Assembly (NCBI RefSeq): GCF_001905665.1
Contig: NZ_LIVX01000001.1
Location: 124,001-188,000 of the forward strand
Source: Streptomyces sp. CB02261
GTDB taxonomy: Bacteria > Actinomycetota > Actinomycetes > Streptomycetales > Streptomycetaceae
Reading direction: 5' to 3'
Length of the DNA stretch: 64,000 nt
This document shows, in pieces, positions 1 through 7,781 of this stretch (the stretch's first letter is position 1; every line of letters starts with the position of its first letter). The notes under the pieces were generated by a model that saw only the letters and a program-made list of their open reading frames with translations, searched no databases and had not been told where the DNA came from. The position numbers and the translations under genes are program-made.

Positions 1-1196
1 TCCACGTAGGGGTACGTGTCGGAGCGGGAGATCGTGTCGACGAGCAGCGCGTCGCAGAGCACGTTGGACTTGGCGCCCGGGGCACCCTCGCCGATCTCGA
101 TGAGACCGCGGTAGGAGGTGCGGCCGCCGCCTCGCGCCACCGACTTGGAGACGATGTTGGAGGAGGTGTTCGGGGCCATGTGGACCATCTTGGCGCCGGC
201 GTCCTGGTGCTGGCCCTCGCCCGCGAAGGCGATGGACAGGGTCTCGCCCTTGGCGTGCTCGCCCATCAGGTAGACGGCCGGGTACTTCATGGTGACCTTG
301 GAGCCGATGTTGCCGTCGACCCACTCCATGGTGGCGCCCTCGTAGGCGACGGCGCGCTTGGTCACCAGGTTGTAGACGTTGTTCGACCAGTTCTGGATGG
401 TCGTGTAGCGGCAGCGGCCGCCCTTCTTGACGATGATCTCGACGACGGCGCTGTGCAGCGAGTCCGAGGAGTAGATCGGGGCGGTGCAGCCCTCGACGTA
501 GTGGACGTAGGCGTCCTCGTCGACGATGATCAGCGTCCGCTCGAACTGGCCCATGTTCTCCGTGTTGATACGGAAGTAGGCCTGGAGCGGGATCTCGACG
601 TGCACGCCCTTCGGCACGTAGATGAACGAGCCGCCGGACCACACGGCCGTGTTCAGGGAGGCGAACTTGTTGTCGCCGACCGGGATGACGGTGCCGAAGT
701 ACTCGCGGAAGAGCTCCTCGTGCTCCTTCAGCGCGGTGTCGGTGTCGACGAAGATGACGCCCTGCTCCTCCAGGTCCTCGCGGATCTGGTGGTAGACGAC
801 CTCGGACTCGTACTGGGCGGCGACACCGGCGACGAGGCGCTGCTTCTCGGCCTCGGGGATGCCGAGCTTGTCGTACGTGTTCTTGATGTCCTCCGGCAGG
901 TCCTCCCAGGACTCGGCCTGCTTCTCGGTGGACCGCACGAAGTACTTGATGTTGTCGAAGTCGATGCCGGAGAGGTCGGAGCCCCAGGTCGGCATGGGCT
1001 TCTTGCCGAAGAGCCGCAGACCCTTGAGACGCAGCTTCAGCATCCACTCGGGCTCGTTCTTCTTCGAGGAGATGTCGCGGACGACGTCCTCGTTGAGGCC
1101 ACGCTTGGCGGTGGCACCGGCCGTGTCGGAGTCGGCCCAGCCGTACTCGTACCGACCCAGGCCCTCAAGCTCGGGGTGGCTGATCTCGGTGGTCAT
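1..1196 (-). CDS. sufB: Fe-S cluster assembly protein SufB (C-terminus cut by window edge)
   Basis: The minus-strand frame from the ATG at 1196 is open to the window edge, giving about 398 residues of SufB; the last part lies outside. It starts [20 protein letters not shown] and shows SufB family sequence such as [17 protein letters not shown] and [17 protein letters not shown]. SufB is the scaffold of the SufBCD complex in the cytosol, where [4Fe-4S] clusters are built. A ribosome-binding site GGGAGGA lies just upstream, and the ATG overlaps the TGA of the preceding regulator gene (ATGA), so the two are translationally coupled. The rest of the suf operon (sufD, sufC, sufS, sufU) is expected past the window edge. 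Confidence 0.97.
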   Translation of the reverse strand, partial: MTTEISHPELEGLGRYEYGWADSDTAGATAKRGLNEDVVRDISSKKNEPEWMLKLRLKGLRLFGKKPMPTWGSDLSGIDFDNIKYFVRSTEKQAESWEDLPEDIKNTYDKLGIPEAEKQRLVAGVAAQYESEVVYHQIREDLEEQGVIFVDTDTALKEHEELFREYFGTVIPVGDNKFASLNTAVWSGGSFIYVPKGVHVEIPLQAYFRINTENMGQFERTLIIVDEDAYVHYVEGCTAPIYSSDSLHSAVVEIIVKKGGRCRYTTIQNWSNNVYNLVTKRAVAYEGATMEWVDGNIGSKVTMKYPAVYLMGEHAKGETLSIAFAGEGQHQDAGAKMVHMAPNTSSNIVSKSVARGGGRTSYRGLIEIGEGAPGAKSNVLCDALLVDTISRSDTYPYV

Positions 1197-1918
1197 GCGG
1201 GGTTCCTCCCGGCGGTACTGGCGGATGCTGATGGGGTGGCCTGTGGGGCGCTGTGCGGGATGAACGTGGTGCAGACGCCGTCACCATGCGCGATGGTGGC
1301 CAGGCGCTGGACGTGTGTTCCCAGGAGGCGGGAGAAGAACTCCGTCTCCGCCTCGCACAGCTGTGGGTACTGCTCGGCGACGTGGGCGACCGGGCAGTGG
1401 TGCTGGCAGAGCTGCTCGCCGACCGGCGCGTTCCGCGCAGTGGCAGCGTACCCGTCCGCCGTCAGGGCCTTGGCGAGCGCCTCGGTCCGCTGCGCGGGCT
1501 CGGCCGCCTCCACGGCTTCGCGGTAGGCGTCGCCCTGGGCCTCGATCCGGTCGCGGGCGAAGGCCGCGACGGCCGCCTCCCCGCCGGCGTTCCGCTCGAT
1601 CCAGCGGAGCGCCTCGACGGCGAGGGAGTCGTACGACTGGTCGAAGGCGTCCCGGCCGCAGTCGGTGAGCGCGAAGACCTTCGCGGGGCGACCGCGGGCC
1701 CGGGTCCCGTAGACCCGCTTCTCCCGGGCTTCGACGACATTGTCGGCGACCAGCGAGTCGAGGTGGCGGCGGACGGCCGCCTGGGTGAGGCGGAGCCGCC
1801 CGGCCAGATCGGCGACGGTCGACGGCCCGTGGTCCAGGATCGACCGCGCGACCCGGTTGCGTGTGGAACGCTCACGGGTCGCGAGTTCCTCCACAGGAGC
1901 CGCGCCAACGTTTTTCAC
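1193..1918 (-). CDS. sufR: SufR-type Fe-S cluster transcriptional repressor
   Basis: 241 residues. An N-terminal winged helix-turn-helix (about residues 20-85, with [12 protein letters not shown] as recognition region) is followed by a C-terminal half with Cys171, Cys175 and Cys188 in C-x3-C-x12-C spacing, the pattern I recall for actinobacterial [4Fe-4S] SufR. It should repress the suf operon when its cluster is present. It is the first gene of the operon and overlaps sufB by 4 bases. The start is the GTG at 1918; no ribosome-binding site precedes it, which fits a leaderless transcript. An alternative GTG at 1894 also lacks a good ribosome-binding site. The operator at 1918-1931 touches this start codon and implies autorepression. 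Confidence 0.9.
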   Translation of the reverse strand: MKNVGAAPVEELATRERSTRNRVARSILDHGPSTVADLAGRLRLTQAAVRRHLDSLVADNVVEAREKRVYGTRARGRPAKVFALTDCGRDAFDQSYDSLAVEALRWIERNAGGEAAVAAFARDRIEAQGDAYREAVEAAEPAQRTEALAKALTADGYAATARNAPVGEQLCQHHCPVAHVAEQYPQLCEAETEFFSRLLGTHVQRLATIAHGDGVCTTFIPHSAPQATPSASASTAGRNPA

Positions 1919-1931
1919 AACGCCATTGTTG
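1918..1931. promoter_or_regulatory. SufR operator, CAAC-N6-GTTG
   Basis: The sequence CAACGCCATTGTTG is a 14-base inverted repeat with 4-base arms. CAAC-N6-GTTG is the motif I recall for Streptomyces SufR. It covers the likely -10 region and the first base of the GTG start of sufR, an ideal position for repression. Confidence 0.75.
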
Positions 1932-1954
1932 CGTAATTAATCTCGGACTGACAA
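1925..1954 (-). promoter_or_regulatory. candidate sufR promoter (leaderless)
   Basis: On the minus strand TTGTCA (1954-1949) and AACAAT (1930-1925) are separated by 18 bases, and the GTG start of sufR comes 6 bases after the -10 box. This geometry predicts transcription starting at or next to the start codon. The -10 box is imperfect, so this is an inference. Confidence 0.45.
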
Positions 1955-1989
1955 GCGGCGTCCACGGCGTGGGCGGTGCCGTGCGTCAC

Positions 1990-2008
1990 TCAGGTAAGGC
2001 TTACCTGA
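1990..2008. promoter_or_regulatory. iron box for a DtxR/IdeR-family regulator (DmdR)
   Basis: TCAGGTAAGGCTTACCTGA is a perfect 9-1-9 palindrome and close to the DtxR/IdeR/DmdR consensus TTAGGTTAGGCTAACCTAA. It lies in the divergent region between sufR (start 1918) and the ABC exporter (start 2110), 72 bases from one and 102 from the other. It could place either transcript under iron control. Confidence 0.8.
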
Positions 2009-2021
2009 CCTGCGGAAACGA

Positions 2022-2040
2022 TCATTCGTAGGACGAATGA
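2022..2040. promoter_or_regulatory. second perfect palindrome beside the iron box
   Basis: TCATTCGTAGGACGAATGA is an exact 8-3-8 inverted repeat starting 13 bases after the iron box. It is AT-richer than its surroundings and lies 57 bases upstream of the -10 box of the ABC exporter. It looks like an operator for an unidentified dimeric regulator. Confidence 0.5.
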
Positions 2041-2096
2041 GCCCACCTCAGGGGCCCCGCGCCCGCCCCGCGCCCGGGGGTCCCCCGAGCCCTCTC

Positions 2097-2102
2097 TAGA
2101 CT
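2097..2102 (+). promoter_or_regulatory. -10 box of the ABC exporter operon
   Basis: TAGACT fits TANNNT and lies exactly 7 bases before the ATG at 2110. No ribosome-binding site is visible, so the first gene is probably translated from a leaderless mRNA. No convincing -35 box was found. Confidence 0.45.
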
Positions 2103-2109
2103 TCCGGAC

Positions 2110-3051
2110 ATGCGCGGCAAGTCCACCACGAGTGAGTCCGTCGTCCAGGTCCGCGGCCTGGTCAAGCGGTACGGAAGCAGAACCGCCGTCGACGGCCTCG
2201 ACCTCGACGTGCGCGCGGGCACCGTCACCGCCGTCCTCGGACCCAACGGGGCGGGCAAGACCACCACCGTCGAGACCTGCGAGGGCTACCGCAGACCCGA
2301 CGCCGGCACCGTCCGCGTCCTCGGCCTCGACCCGATCGCCGACGCGGCGGCCCTCCGCCCCCGGATCGGCGTCATGCTCCAGTCCGGCGGCGTCTACTCC
2401 GGCGCGCGGGCCGACGAGATGCTCCGCCACATGGCGAAGCTGCACGCCCACCCCCTGGACGTGGACGCCCTGATCGAGCGGCTCGGCCTCGGCTCCTGCG
2501 GCCGTACGACCTACCGGCGCCTCTCCGGCGGCCAGCAGCAGCGCCTCGCGCTCGCCATGGCCGTCGTCGGCCGCCCCGAGCTCGTCTTCCTCGACGAGCC
2601 GACCGCCGGTCTCGACCCGCAGGCCCGCCGCGCCACCTGGGAGCTGGTGCGAGAGCTGCGCGCCGACGGGGTGACCGTGGTCCTCACCACGCACTTCATG
2701 CAGGAGGCCGAGGAGCTCGCGGACGACGTCGCCATCGTCGACGCCGGCCGGGTCGCCGCCCAGGGCAGCCCCGAGGAGCTGTGCCGGGGCGGGGCCGAGA
2801 ACACCCTGCGCTTCACCGGACGCCCCGGACTCGACCTGGGCTCCCTGCTCAAGGCCCTGCCGGACGGCACGGCCGCGGCGGAGCCGCTCCCCGGCACGTA
2901 CCGGATCACCGGCGCCGTCGACCCGCAGCTGCTCGCCACCGTCACCACCTGGTGCGCCCGGCACGGCGTCATGCCCGACGGCCTCTCCGTCGAGCGCCAC
3001 ACCCTCGAAGACGTCTTCCTGGAACTGACGGGCAAGGAGCTCCGGTCGTGA
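2110..3051 (+). CDS. ABC exporter ATP-binding subunit (DrrA/CcmA type)
   Basis: 313 residues. Walker A GPNGAGKT (44-51), Q-loop around residue 91, signature LSGGQ (138-142), Walker B LVFLDEP (158-164) and the switch histidine in TTHF are all present, so the ATPase should be active. A C-terminal extension of about 80 residues is typical of the DrrA-like drug/antibiotic or lipid exporter group. It powers the permease encoded by the next gene, which overlaps by 4 bases (GTGA). The substrate cannot be told from sequence. The position next to the iron box and the suf operon raises, but does not prove, a link to iron or Fe-S stress. Confidence 0.93.
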   Translation: MRGKSTTSESVVQVRGLVKRYGSRTAVDGLDLDVRAGTVTAVLGPNGAGKTTTVETCEGYRRPDAGTVRVLGLDPIADAAALRPRIGVMLQSGGVYSGARADEMLRHMAKLHAHPLDVDALIERLGLGSCGRTTYRRLSGGQQQRLALAMAVVGRPELVFLDEPTAGLDPQARRATWELVRELRADGVTVVLTTHFMQEAEELADDVAIVDAGRVAAQGSPEELCRGGAENTLRFTGRPGLDLGSLLKALPDGTAAAEPLPGTYRITGAVDPQLLATVTTWCARHGVMPDGLSVERHTLEDVFLELTGKELRS

Positions 3052-3815
3052 GTGCAGGCACCTTCTCCCCCCGGCCCGGCGCCGCCCCCGTCGGCCGCAT
3101 GATCGCGGCGCAGGCGGCCCTGGAGACCCGGATGCTGCTGCGCAACGGCGAGCAGCTCCTGCTCACGGTGATCATCCCGTCGCTGCTCCTGGTCCTCTTC
3201 TCCACGGTCGACATCATCGACACGGGCGCGGACCAGGCCGTCGACTTCCTCGCCCCGGGCGTGCTCGCGCTCGCCGTCCTGTCGACCGCCTTCACCGGCC
3301 AGGCCATCGCCACCGGTTTCGAGCGGCGGTACGGGGTGCTGAAGCGCCTCGGCGCCTCACCGCTCCCCCGCTGGGCCCTGATGACGGCCAAGACGCTCGC
3401 CGTCCTGGTCACCGAGGTGCTCCAGGTCGCGCTCCTGACGGCGATCGCGCTGGCGCTCGGCTGGAACCCGCACGGCGACCCGCTGTCCGTCCTGGTGCTG
3501 CTGGTCCTCGGCACGGCCGCCTTCTCCGGCCTGGGCCTGCTGATGGCGGGCACGCTGCGGGCGGAGGCCACCCTGGCCGCCGCCAACCTGGTCTTCCTCC
3601 TGCTCCTGGTGGGCGGCGGGGTCATCGTCCCGCTGGAGAAGTTCCCGGACGCGGCCCGCTCGGTCCTGGAGCTGCTGCCGGTCTCGGCCCTCTCCGACGG
3701 CCTGCGCTCCGTCCTCCAGGACGGCGCGGCGATGCCCTGGGGCGACGCGCTCACCCTGGCCGTCTGGGCGGTCCTCGGGCTCGGAGCCGCGGCGAAGTTC
3801 TTCCGCTGGGAGTAG
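3048..3815 (+). CDS. ABC exporter permease (ABC-2 type)
   Basis: 255 residues from the GTG at 3048, which overlaps the stop of the ATPase gene. It has the ABC-2 permease layout: a soluble N-terminus, then about six membrane segments (for example TVIIPSLLLVLFSTV, LAVLVTEVLQVALLTAIALA and LVFLLLLVGGGVIVPL). The loop FERRYGVLKRLGASPLPRW between segments 2 and 3 is characteristic of the family and contacts the ATPase. Together the two subunits form a homodimeric-type exporter in the cell membrane with unknown cargo. Confidence 0.9.
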   Translation: MSAGTFSPRPGAAPVGRMIAAQAALETRMLLRNGEQLLLTVIIPSLLLVLFSTVDIIDTGADQAVDFLAPGVLALAVLSTAFTGQAIATGFERRYGVLKRLGASPLPRWALMTAKTLAVLVTEVLQVALLTAIALALGWNPHGDPLSVLVLLVLGTAAFSGLGLLMAGTLRAEATLAAANLVFLLLLVGGGVIVPLEKFPDAARSVLELLPVSALSDGLRSVLQDGAAMPWGDALTLAVWAVLGLGAAAKFFRWE

Positions 3816-3885
3816 CCGAAGCGGTTCAGAGGGTGATGTTTCACGACAACCCACCCCCTCGTGAAAGCGTGCACAAGCCCCCGCC

Positions 3886-3891
3886 TACGAT
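3886..3891 (+). promoter_or_regulatory. -10 box of ctaA
   Basis: TACGAT lies 7 bases before the GTG at 3899, with no ribosome-binding site between them. This predicts a leaderless ctaA mRNA and supports the GTG over the in-frame ATG at 3890, which would overlap the -10 box. Confidence 0.45.
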
Positions 3892-3898
3892 GGGGCCC

Positions 3899-4858
3899 GT
3901 GCTGAACCCCCTCGCCTTCATCGCCAGGCGCTGGACCCCGTCCCCCGGGACGCTCCGGCGCGCCGCGCTCTCCGCCGTCGTGATGAGCGTCCTCATCATC
4001 GTCACGGGTGGCGCGGTCCGGCTGACCGGTTCCGGTCTCGGCTGCGACACCTGGCCCAAGTGCACCGACGACAGCCTCTTCGCCACACCCGAGCAGGGCC
4101 TCCACGGCGCCATCGAGTTCGGCAACCGGATGCTCACGTACGTGCTGTCGGCGGCCGTCGGCTGGGCCATCGTCGCGGCCCGCTCGACCAAGCCCCGGCG
4201 GCGCGGCCTCACCCGGCTCGGCTGGCTCCAGTTCTGGATCGTGATGAGCAACGCCGTCCTCGGCGGCATCACGGTGTGGATGGGCCTCAACCCGTGGACG
4301 GTGGCCGGCCACTTCCTCGCCGCGAACGCCCTGCTCACGGTCGCCGTCATCACCTGGCAGCGGACCGGCGAGGGCGACACCGCCCCCCGCCCCCGCGTAC
4401 CCCGCCCGGTGCGGAAGCTGTCCTGGGCGATCATGATCGTCTCCGCCCTCCTGATCGCGCTCGGCACGGCTGTGACCGGCTCCGGCAAGCACGCCGGCGA
4501 CAGCAGTGACGTCCCGCGCATGCCCTGGGACTGGACGAACGCCGCGCACGTCCACGCCATCGCCGCCTGGGTCGTCTGCGCCCTGGCGCTCGCGATGTGG
4601 CTGGTCCTGCGCGTGGTCGACGCCCCGCTCGACACCCGGGCCCGCGCCCGTGACCTGCTGGTCGTGCTGCTCGCGCAGGGCGGCATCGGCTACGTCCAGT
4701 ACTTCACCGGGGTCCCGGAGCTCCTGGTCGCCGCCCATATGCTCGGCTCCTCGCTGATGTGGATCGCGGTGCTGCGGCTCGCCCTGAGCCTGCGCGAGCG
4801 GCCCCTGCCGACCGCCGACATCCCGGCGCCGTCCGAGCCGGTGCCGGCGAGGGCCTGA
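3899..4858 (+). CDS. ctaA: heme A synthase (COX15/CtaA family)
   Basis: 319 residues from GTG 3899. It is a multi-pass membrane protein with about eight helices. The first carries the family signature VTGGAVRLTGSGLGCDTWPKC, and conserved histidines occur in LHGAIEFGNR, VAGHFLAAN, AAHVHAIAAW and VAAHMLGSS, matching the heme-binding histidines of COX15. It oxidises heme O to heme A for the aa3-type cytochrome oxidase. CtaB, which makes heme O, is encoded nearby at 6520-7467 on the other strand, so the two steps of the pathway are clustered but not co-transcribed. It ends at a terminator shared with the converging amidohydrolase gene. Confidence 0.93.
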   Translation: MLNPLAFIARRWTPSPGTLRRAALSAVVMSVLIIVTGGAVRLTGSGLGCDTWPKCTDDSLFATPEQGLHGAIEFGNRMLTYVLSAAVGWAIVAARSTKPRRRGLTRLGWLQFWIVMSNAVLGGITVWMGLNPWTVAGHFLAANALLTVAVITWQRTGEGDTAPRPRVPRPVRKLSWAIMIVSALLIALGTAVTGSGKHAGDSSDVPRMPWDWTNAAHVHAIAAWVVCALALAMWLVLRVVDAPLDTRARARDLLVVLLAQGGIGYVQYFTGVPELLVAAHMLGSSLMWIAVLRLALSLRERPLPTADIPAPSEPVPARA

Positions 4859-4900
4859 CGCGGCGGACCTCCGGCTCCCGCTCCCGCGCCCCCACACCTC

Positions 4901-4937
4901 CCGGGTCTACCGGCTCCCCGCGAGCCGGTAGACCCGG
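4901..4937. terminator. bidirectional terminator between ctaA and amidohydrolase gene
   Basis: A perfect 16-base inverted repeat (4901-4916 with 4922-4937) has a 5-base loop. It lies 42 bases after the ctaA stop and includes the last codons and stop of the converging gene, so it can serve both. There is no T-tract, which is usual in Streptomyces. Confidence 0.8.
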
Positions 4938-6007
4938 CGCGCGTTGTCCCCGGCGATCATCGCGGCGACCCGCTGGGCGTCCGTACGGGACCAGGCGCCG
5001 TCCATGACCCACTCGCCGAGCACCCGCGTGACGGCGGCGCGGAAGACGCTGGCGGCCACCACGTGCAGTTCGGGCAGGCCGTGGGCGCCGCTGGAGAACA
5101 GCAGCTTGCCGAACGGCGCCCGCTCCAGGACCTCGGCGAGGACGGCCGCCGCCCGCGCCCCCGTGTGCGCGAGGACGGGGCCCAGGTCCGCGTACACGTG
5201 CGCGTGCGCGCCGGTCAGCCGGGCGGCGGCGCGGTGGTACGGGTAGGAGTGCAGCAGCACCAGGTCGGCGCCGAGGCCCGCGGTGGCGGCGGCGAAGGCG
5301 GCGACCGGGGCCGGGTCCCGGTCCCCGGTGTGCAGCTGGAGGGGGCGTCCGGCGGTGACCGCGATCCAGAGCAGATGGCGCAGCAGGACGGGGTCGGTGA
5401 GCCGGCCGCCTGCCGGGCGCCGGGCGAGCCAGCGTCCCGTCGCCCCCCGCACCTCCCCGGGCCCCGGCGGTTCGGGCGCGTACGCGAGCCCTTGGCGCAC
5501 CCCGGCGACGGAGGCGAAGGCCACGGCGTGGACGGCGGCCCCGTGGACGGCCTCGGCGAGGTTGGCGAGGAAGCCCTCGACCGTGCCCGAGGTGTCGGCG
5601 ACCTGTTCGGCGAGGCGTTCGAGCCGGACGATCTCGTGGGCCTCGGCCGCGCCGGTGACGGCGATCTCGGCCGGCCCGGTCAGGTCCTCGGGGAGCCCGG
5701 TGTCCACCAGGTACGTGGAGATCCCGGAGGAGCGCAGGAGGCGGCGGCCCGCCTCGGCGGCGCCGAGCTCACGGCGGCGGGCGAGGTAGCGGGCCGGCGG
5801 GCAGTGGGGTTCGAGGCCGAGGAGCGGCGGGCACCAGCGGCGCACGGCGAAGCCGGTCTGGGTGTCGAAGAAGGTGGTGCCCGCGGCGGGCAGCGTGGTG
5901 CTTCCGCCGAGCTGGGCGCCGAGGCGGGCCTCGAAGGTGCCGAGGCCGAGCTCCGTACGGAGCACCCCGTGGCAGTACTGGTCCACCAGGCTCGGCGTGT
6001 CGATCAT
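4907..6007 (-). CDS. amidohydrolase-like protein with altered metal site
   Basis: 366 residues from ATG 6007, with ribosome-binding site AGGGAG. The fold resembles amidohydrolase family 2 (TIM barrel): VDQYCHGV near the N-terminus, LQLHTGD, LLHSYPYHRAAARL and FSSGAHGLPE in order. In active relatives I recall the first motif as HxH (DQHCHGV) and the last as SDA; here the first His is Tyr and the Asp is Gly. Other histidines remain. It may be an inactive or differently working member. It is a single gene between ctaA (convergent) and a small unknown gene, preceded by an inverted repeat at 6027-6051. The substrate is unknown. Confidence 0.8.
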   Translation of the reverse strand: MIDTPSLVDQYCHGVLRTELGLGTFEARLGAQLGGSTTLPAAGTTFFDTQTGFAVRRWCPPLLGLEPHCPPARYLARRRELGAAEAGRRLLRSSGISTYLVDTGLPEDLTGPAEIAVTGAAEAHEIVRLERLAEQVADTSGTVEGFLANLAEAVHGAAVHAVAFASVAGVRQGLAYAPEPPGPGEVRGATGRWLARRPAGGRLTDPVLLRHLLWIAVTAGRPLQLHTGDRDPAPVAAFAAATAGLGADLVLLHSYPYHRAAARLTGAHAHVYADLGPVLAHTGARAAAVLAEVLERAPFGKLLFSSGAHGLPELHVVAASVFRAAVTRVLGEWVMDGAWSRTDAQRVAAMIAGDNARRVYRLAGSR

Positions 6008-6026
6008 CTCGGGGGGCTCCCTGTGT

Positions 6027-6051
6027 GGACGTGTCGCGTCTCCACACGTCC
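6027..6051. promoter_or_regulatory. inverted repeat upstream of the amidohydrolase gene
   Basis: GGACGTGT and ACACGTCC form perfect 8-base arms around a 9-base spacer, about 20 bases upstream of the gene's start codon. A second overlapping repeat GTGTGGA/TCCACAC spans 6023-6047. The position suits an operator for the minus-strand gene; the regulator is unknown. Confidence 0.4.
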
Positions 6052-6082
6052 TAACGGGTGAGCCCCGCGCGAGGTTGTTGCC

Positions 6083-6403
6083 TCAGCCGTTGGAGGGGCC
6101 GCCGATCTGGATGCCGGCCATCCGGCTCCACTCGTACGGTCCGGTGACGACCTTGGCGGCGATCTCGCCGTCGAACTCCTCGTGGAGGGTCAGGCCGGCC
6201 TTCTCGGCGGCCTGCCGCGCGATCGCGTACGTCGGCGCGACGAGGTCGCCCCAGCCGCCGTCGGTGCCGACGAGGACGATCCGGGTGCCCGCCTGGCCGA
6301 TGTGCGCGAGGTGTCCCTCGGAGCCGCCGTGCTCCTTGGAGAAGGCCTGGATCTCCTTGGCGAGCTTGGCCGCCTTGCGCTCTTCCTGCTTCGTTTCTGC
6401 CAT
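6083..6403 (-). CDS. small conserved hypothetical protein
   Basis: 106 residues from ATG 6403 (MAETKQEERKAAKLAKEIQ). The N-terminal 25 residues are charged and probably helical. The rest reads as a small alpha/beta domain with GTRIVLVGTDGGWGDLVAPTY, which I do not recognise as a characterised family. It has no signal peptide or membrane helix. A TAGCAT box 7 bases before the ATG suggests a leaderless mRNA. It lies between ctaB (upstream, with its own terminator) and the amidohydrolase gene, all on the minus strand. Confidence 0.8.
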   Translation of the reverse strand: MAETKQEERKAAKLAKEIQAFSKEHGGSEGHLAHIGQAGTRIVLVGTDGGWGDLVAPTYAIARQAAEKAGLTLHEEFDGEIAAKVVTGPYEWSRMAGIQIGGPSNG

Positions 6404-6439
6404 GCCATCGATGCTACCGACGCGTAGATCGACTGACGA

Positions 6440-6477
6440 CGGCCGGGTCACGTGGCCTATCCCACGTGACCCGGCCG
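6440..6477 (-). terminator. terminator of ctaB
   Basis: A perfect 16-base inverted repeat (6440-6455 with 6462-6477) with a 6-base loop lies 43 bases after the ctaB stop on the minus strand. It separates ctaB from the small gene downstream. Confidence 0.85.
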
Positions 6478-6519
6478 CCGGCCGAGCAGATCAGATGAGC
6501 GGAGGACGCACCGGTGGCG

Positions 6520-7467
6520 TCAGCGGAGGAAGGGGTCCACCGCGACCGCCACGAAGAGCAGCGAGACATAGGTGATGGACCAGTGGAAGAGGCGCATCTC
6601 CTTGAGCTTCGCGCCCGTCGCGCCGGCCTTGGCGCGGTTGAGGAGCGCGTGCGCCTCCCAGAGCCACCAGCCGCCGGTGAGCAGGGCCACGGCCAGGTAG
6701 AACCAGCCCGTGTATCCCAGCGGGGTGAGCAGCAGCGAGACCGCGACCATCACCCAGCTGTAGAGGACGATCTGCTTGGCGACGACCTTGTTCGAGGCGA
6801 GGACGGGGAGCATGGGCACGCCCGCGCGCGCGTAGTCGTCCTTCACCTTCATCGACAGCGGCCAGTAGTGCGGCGGCGTCCAGAAGAAGATGACGAGGAA
6901 GAGGATGACCGCGGCCCAGGACATCGAGTTCGTGACGGCGGACCAGCCGATGAGCACCGGCAGGCAGCCGGCGATCCCGCCCCAGACGATGTTCTGCGCG
7001 GTGCGCCGCTTCAGGATCATCGTGTAGATCACGACGTAGAAGAGGAGCGCGCCGAGCGAGAGCGCGGCGGAGAGCCAGTTGACGAGCAGGCCGAACCAGA
7101 GCGTGGAGACCACGGCGAGGGTGAGGCCGAAGACCAGGCCCTCGCGCGGCGTCAGGACGCCGGTGACCAGCGGACGCTGGGACGTGCGGTCCATCAGCGC
7201 GTCGATGTCGCGGTCGATGTACATGTTCAGGGCGTTTGCGCCGCCCGCTGAGAGGTAGCCGCCGAAGCAGGTGGCGAGCACCAGCCACAGGTCGGGCACA
7301 CCCTGCTCGGCGAGGAACATCACCGGGACGGTCGTGATGAGCAGCAGTTCGATGATCCGCGGCTTGGTCAGCGCCACGTATGCCTTGACGCGGGCCCCGA
7401 ACGGCCGATGGCCCCCCGGGCTGGGAGTCAAGACGACCCCTGCGGGTCGGGACTCGACGGCCGTCAC
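6520..7467 (-). CDS. ctaB: protoheme IX farnesyltransferase (heme O synthase)
   Basis: 315 residues from the GTG at 7467, preceded by AGGGG. It is a UbiA-family membrane prenyltransferase with about nine helices. The first Asp-rich motif is [15 protein letters not shown] and the second is [11 protein letters not shown]; these bind farnesyl diphosphate through Mg2+. It attaches a farnesyl chain to heme B to give heme O, the substrate of CtaA. The open frame extends upstream to 7617, but that part has no CtaB-like sequence. The gene is divergent from the pentose-phosphate operon, the usual arrangement in Streptomyces. Confidence 0.93.
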   Translation of the reverse strand: MTAVESRPAGVVLTPSPGGHRPFGARVKAYVALTKPRIIELLLITTVPVMFLAEQGVPDLWLVLATCFGGYLSAGGANALNMYIDRDIDALMDRTSQRPLVTGVLTPREGLVFGLTLAVVSTLWFGLLVNWLSAALSLGALLFYVVIYTMILKRRTAQNIVWGGIAGCLPVLIGWSAVTNSMSWAAVILFLVIFFWTPPHYWPLSMKVKDDYARAGVPMLPVLASNKVVAKQIVLYSWVMVAVSLLLTPLGYTGWFYLAVALLTGGWWLWEAHALLNRAKAGATGAKLKEMRLFHWSITYVSLLFVAVAVDPFLR

Positions 7468-7781
7468 GCACACCCCTGACAGAGAAATTCCCAGCAAGCT
7501 CCCCGGATGAAGGCGGGGTGAAGCTTGCGCGTACCACGCCACTGTAGACGTTGCCCAGACACCGATCTTCGCGGGGGTGGGGTCGTGTTGAGGGGGTGTG
7601 TCCCAAGGCGTGGACACGCTCCGGGAGGCGAACTCACACGGGCGGCGGCAGTCTTGCCGTATCCGCTCATCTGAGGGGCATGCACACGAAAAGAGGGAGG
7701 TTCCGGCGGGGGTAGGCTCGACACCGCCGGTACACCCTCAGTCACCGGCTTCAGACATGTGGAGAGGAGCCCTGACCCAGG
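7468..7781. other. divergent intergenic region ctaB / tkt
   Basis: These 314 bases hold no gene. They must carry the promoters of ctaB and of the tkt operon. An inverted repeat GTGTCC-N8-GGACAC lies at 7598-7617, and a TAGGCT box at 7713-7718 may be the -10 of tkt. The ribosome-binding site of tkt is the GAGAGGAG stretch near 7761-7769. No convincing -35 element was found. Confidence 0.5.

Noticed and set aside
7598-7617. GTGTCC-N8-GGACAC upstream of ctaB as an operator.
   Set aside because: Only 6-base arms in GC-rich DNA; kept as a note in the intergenic entry, not as a separate regulatory claim.
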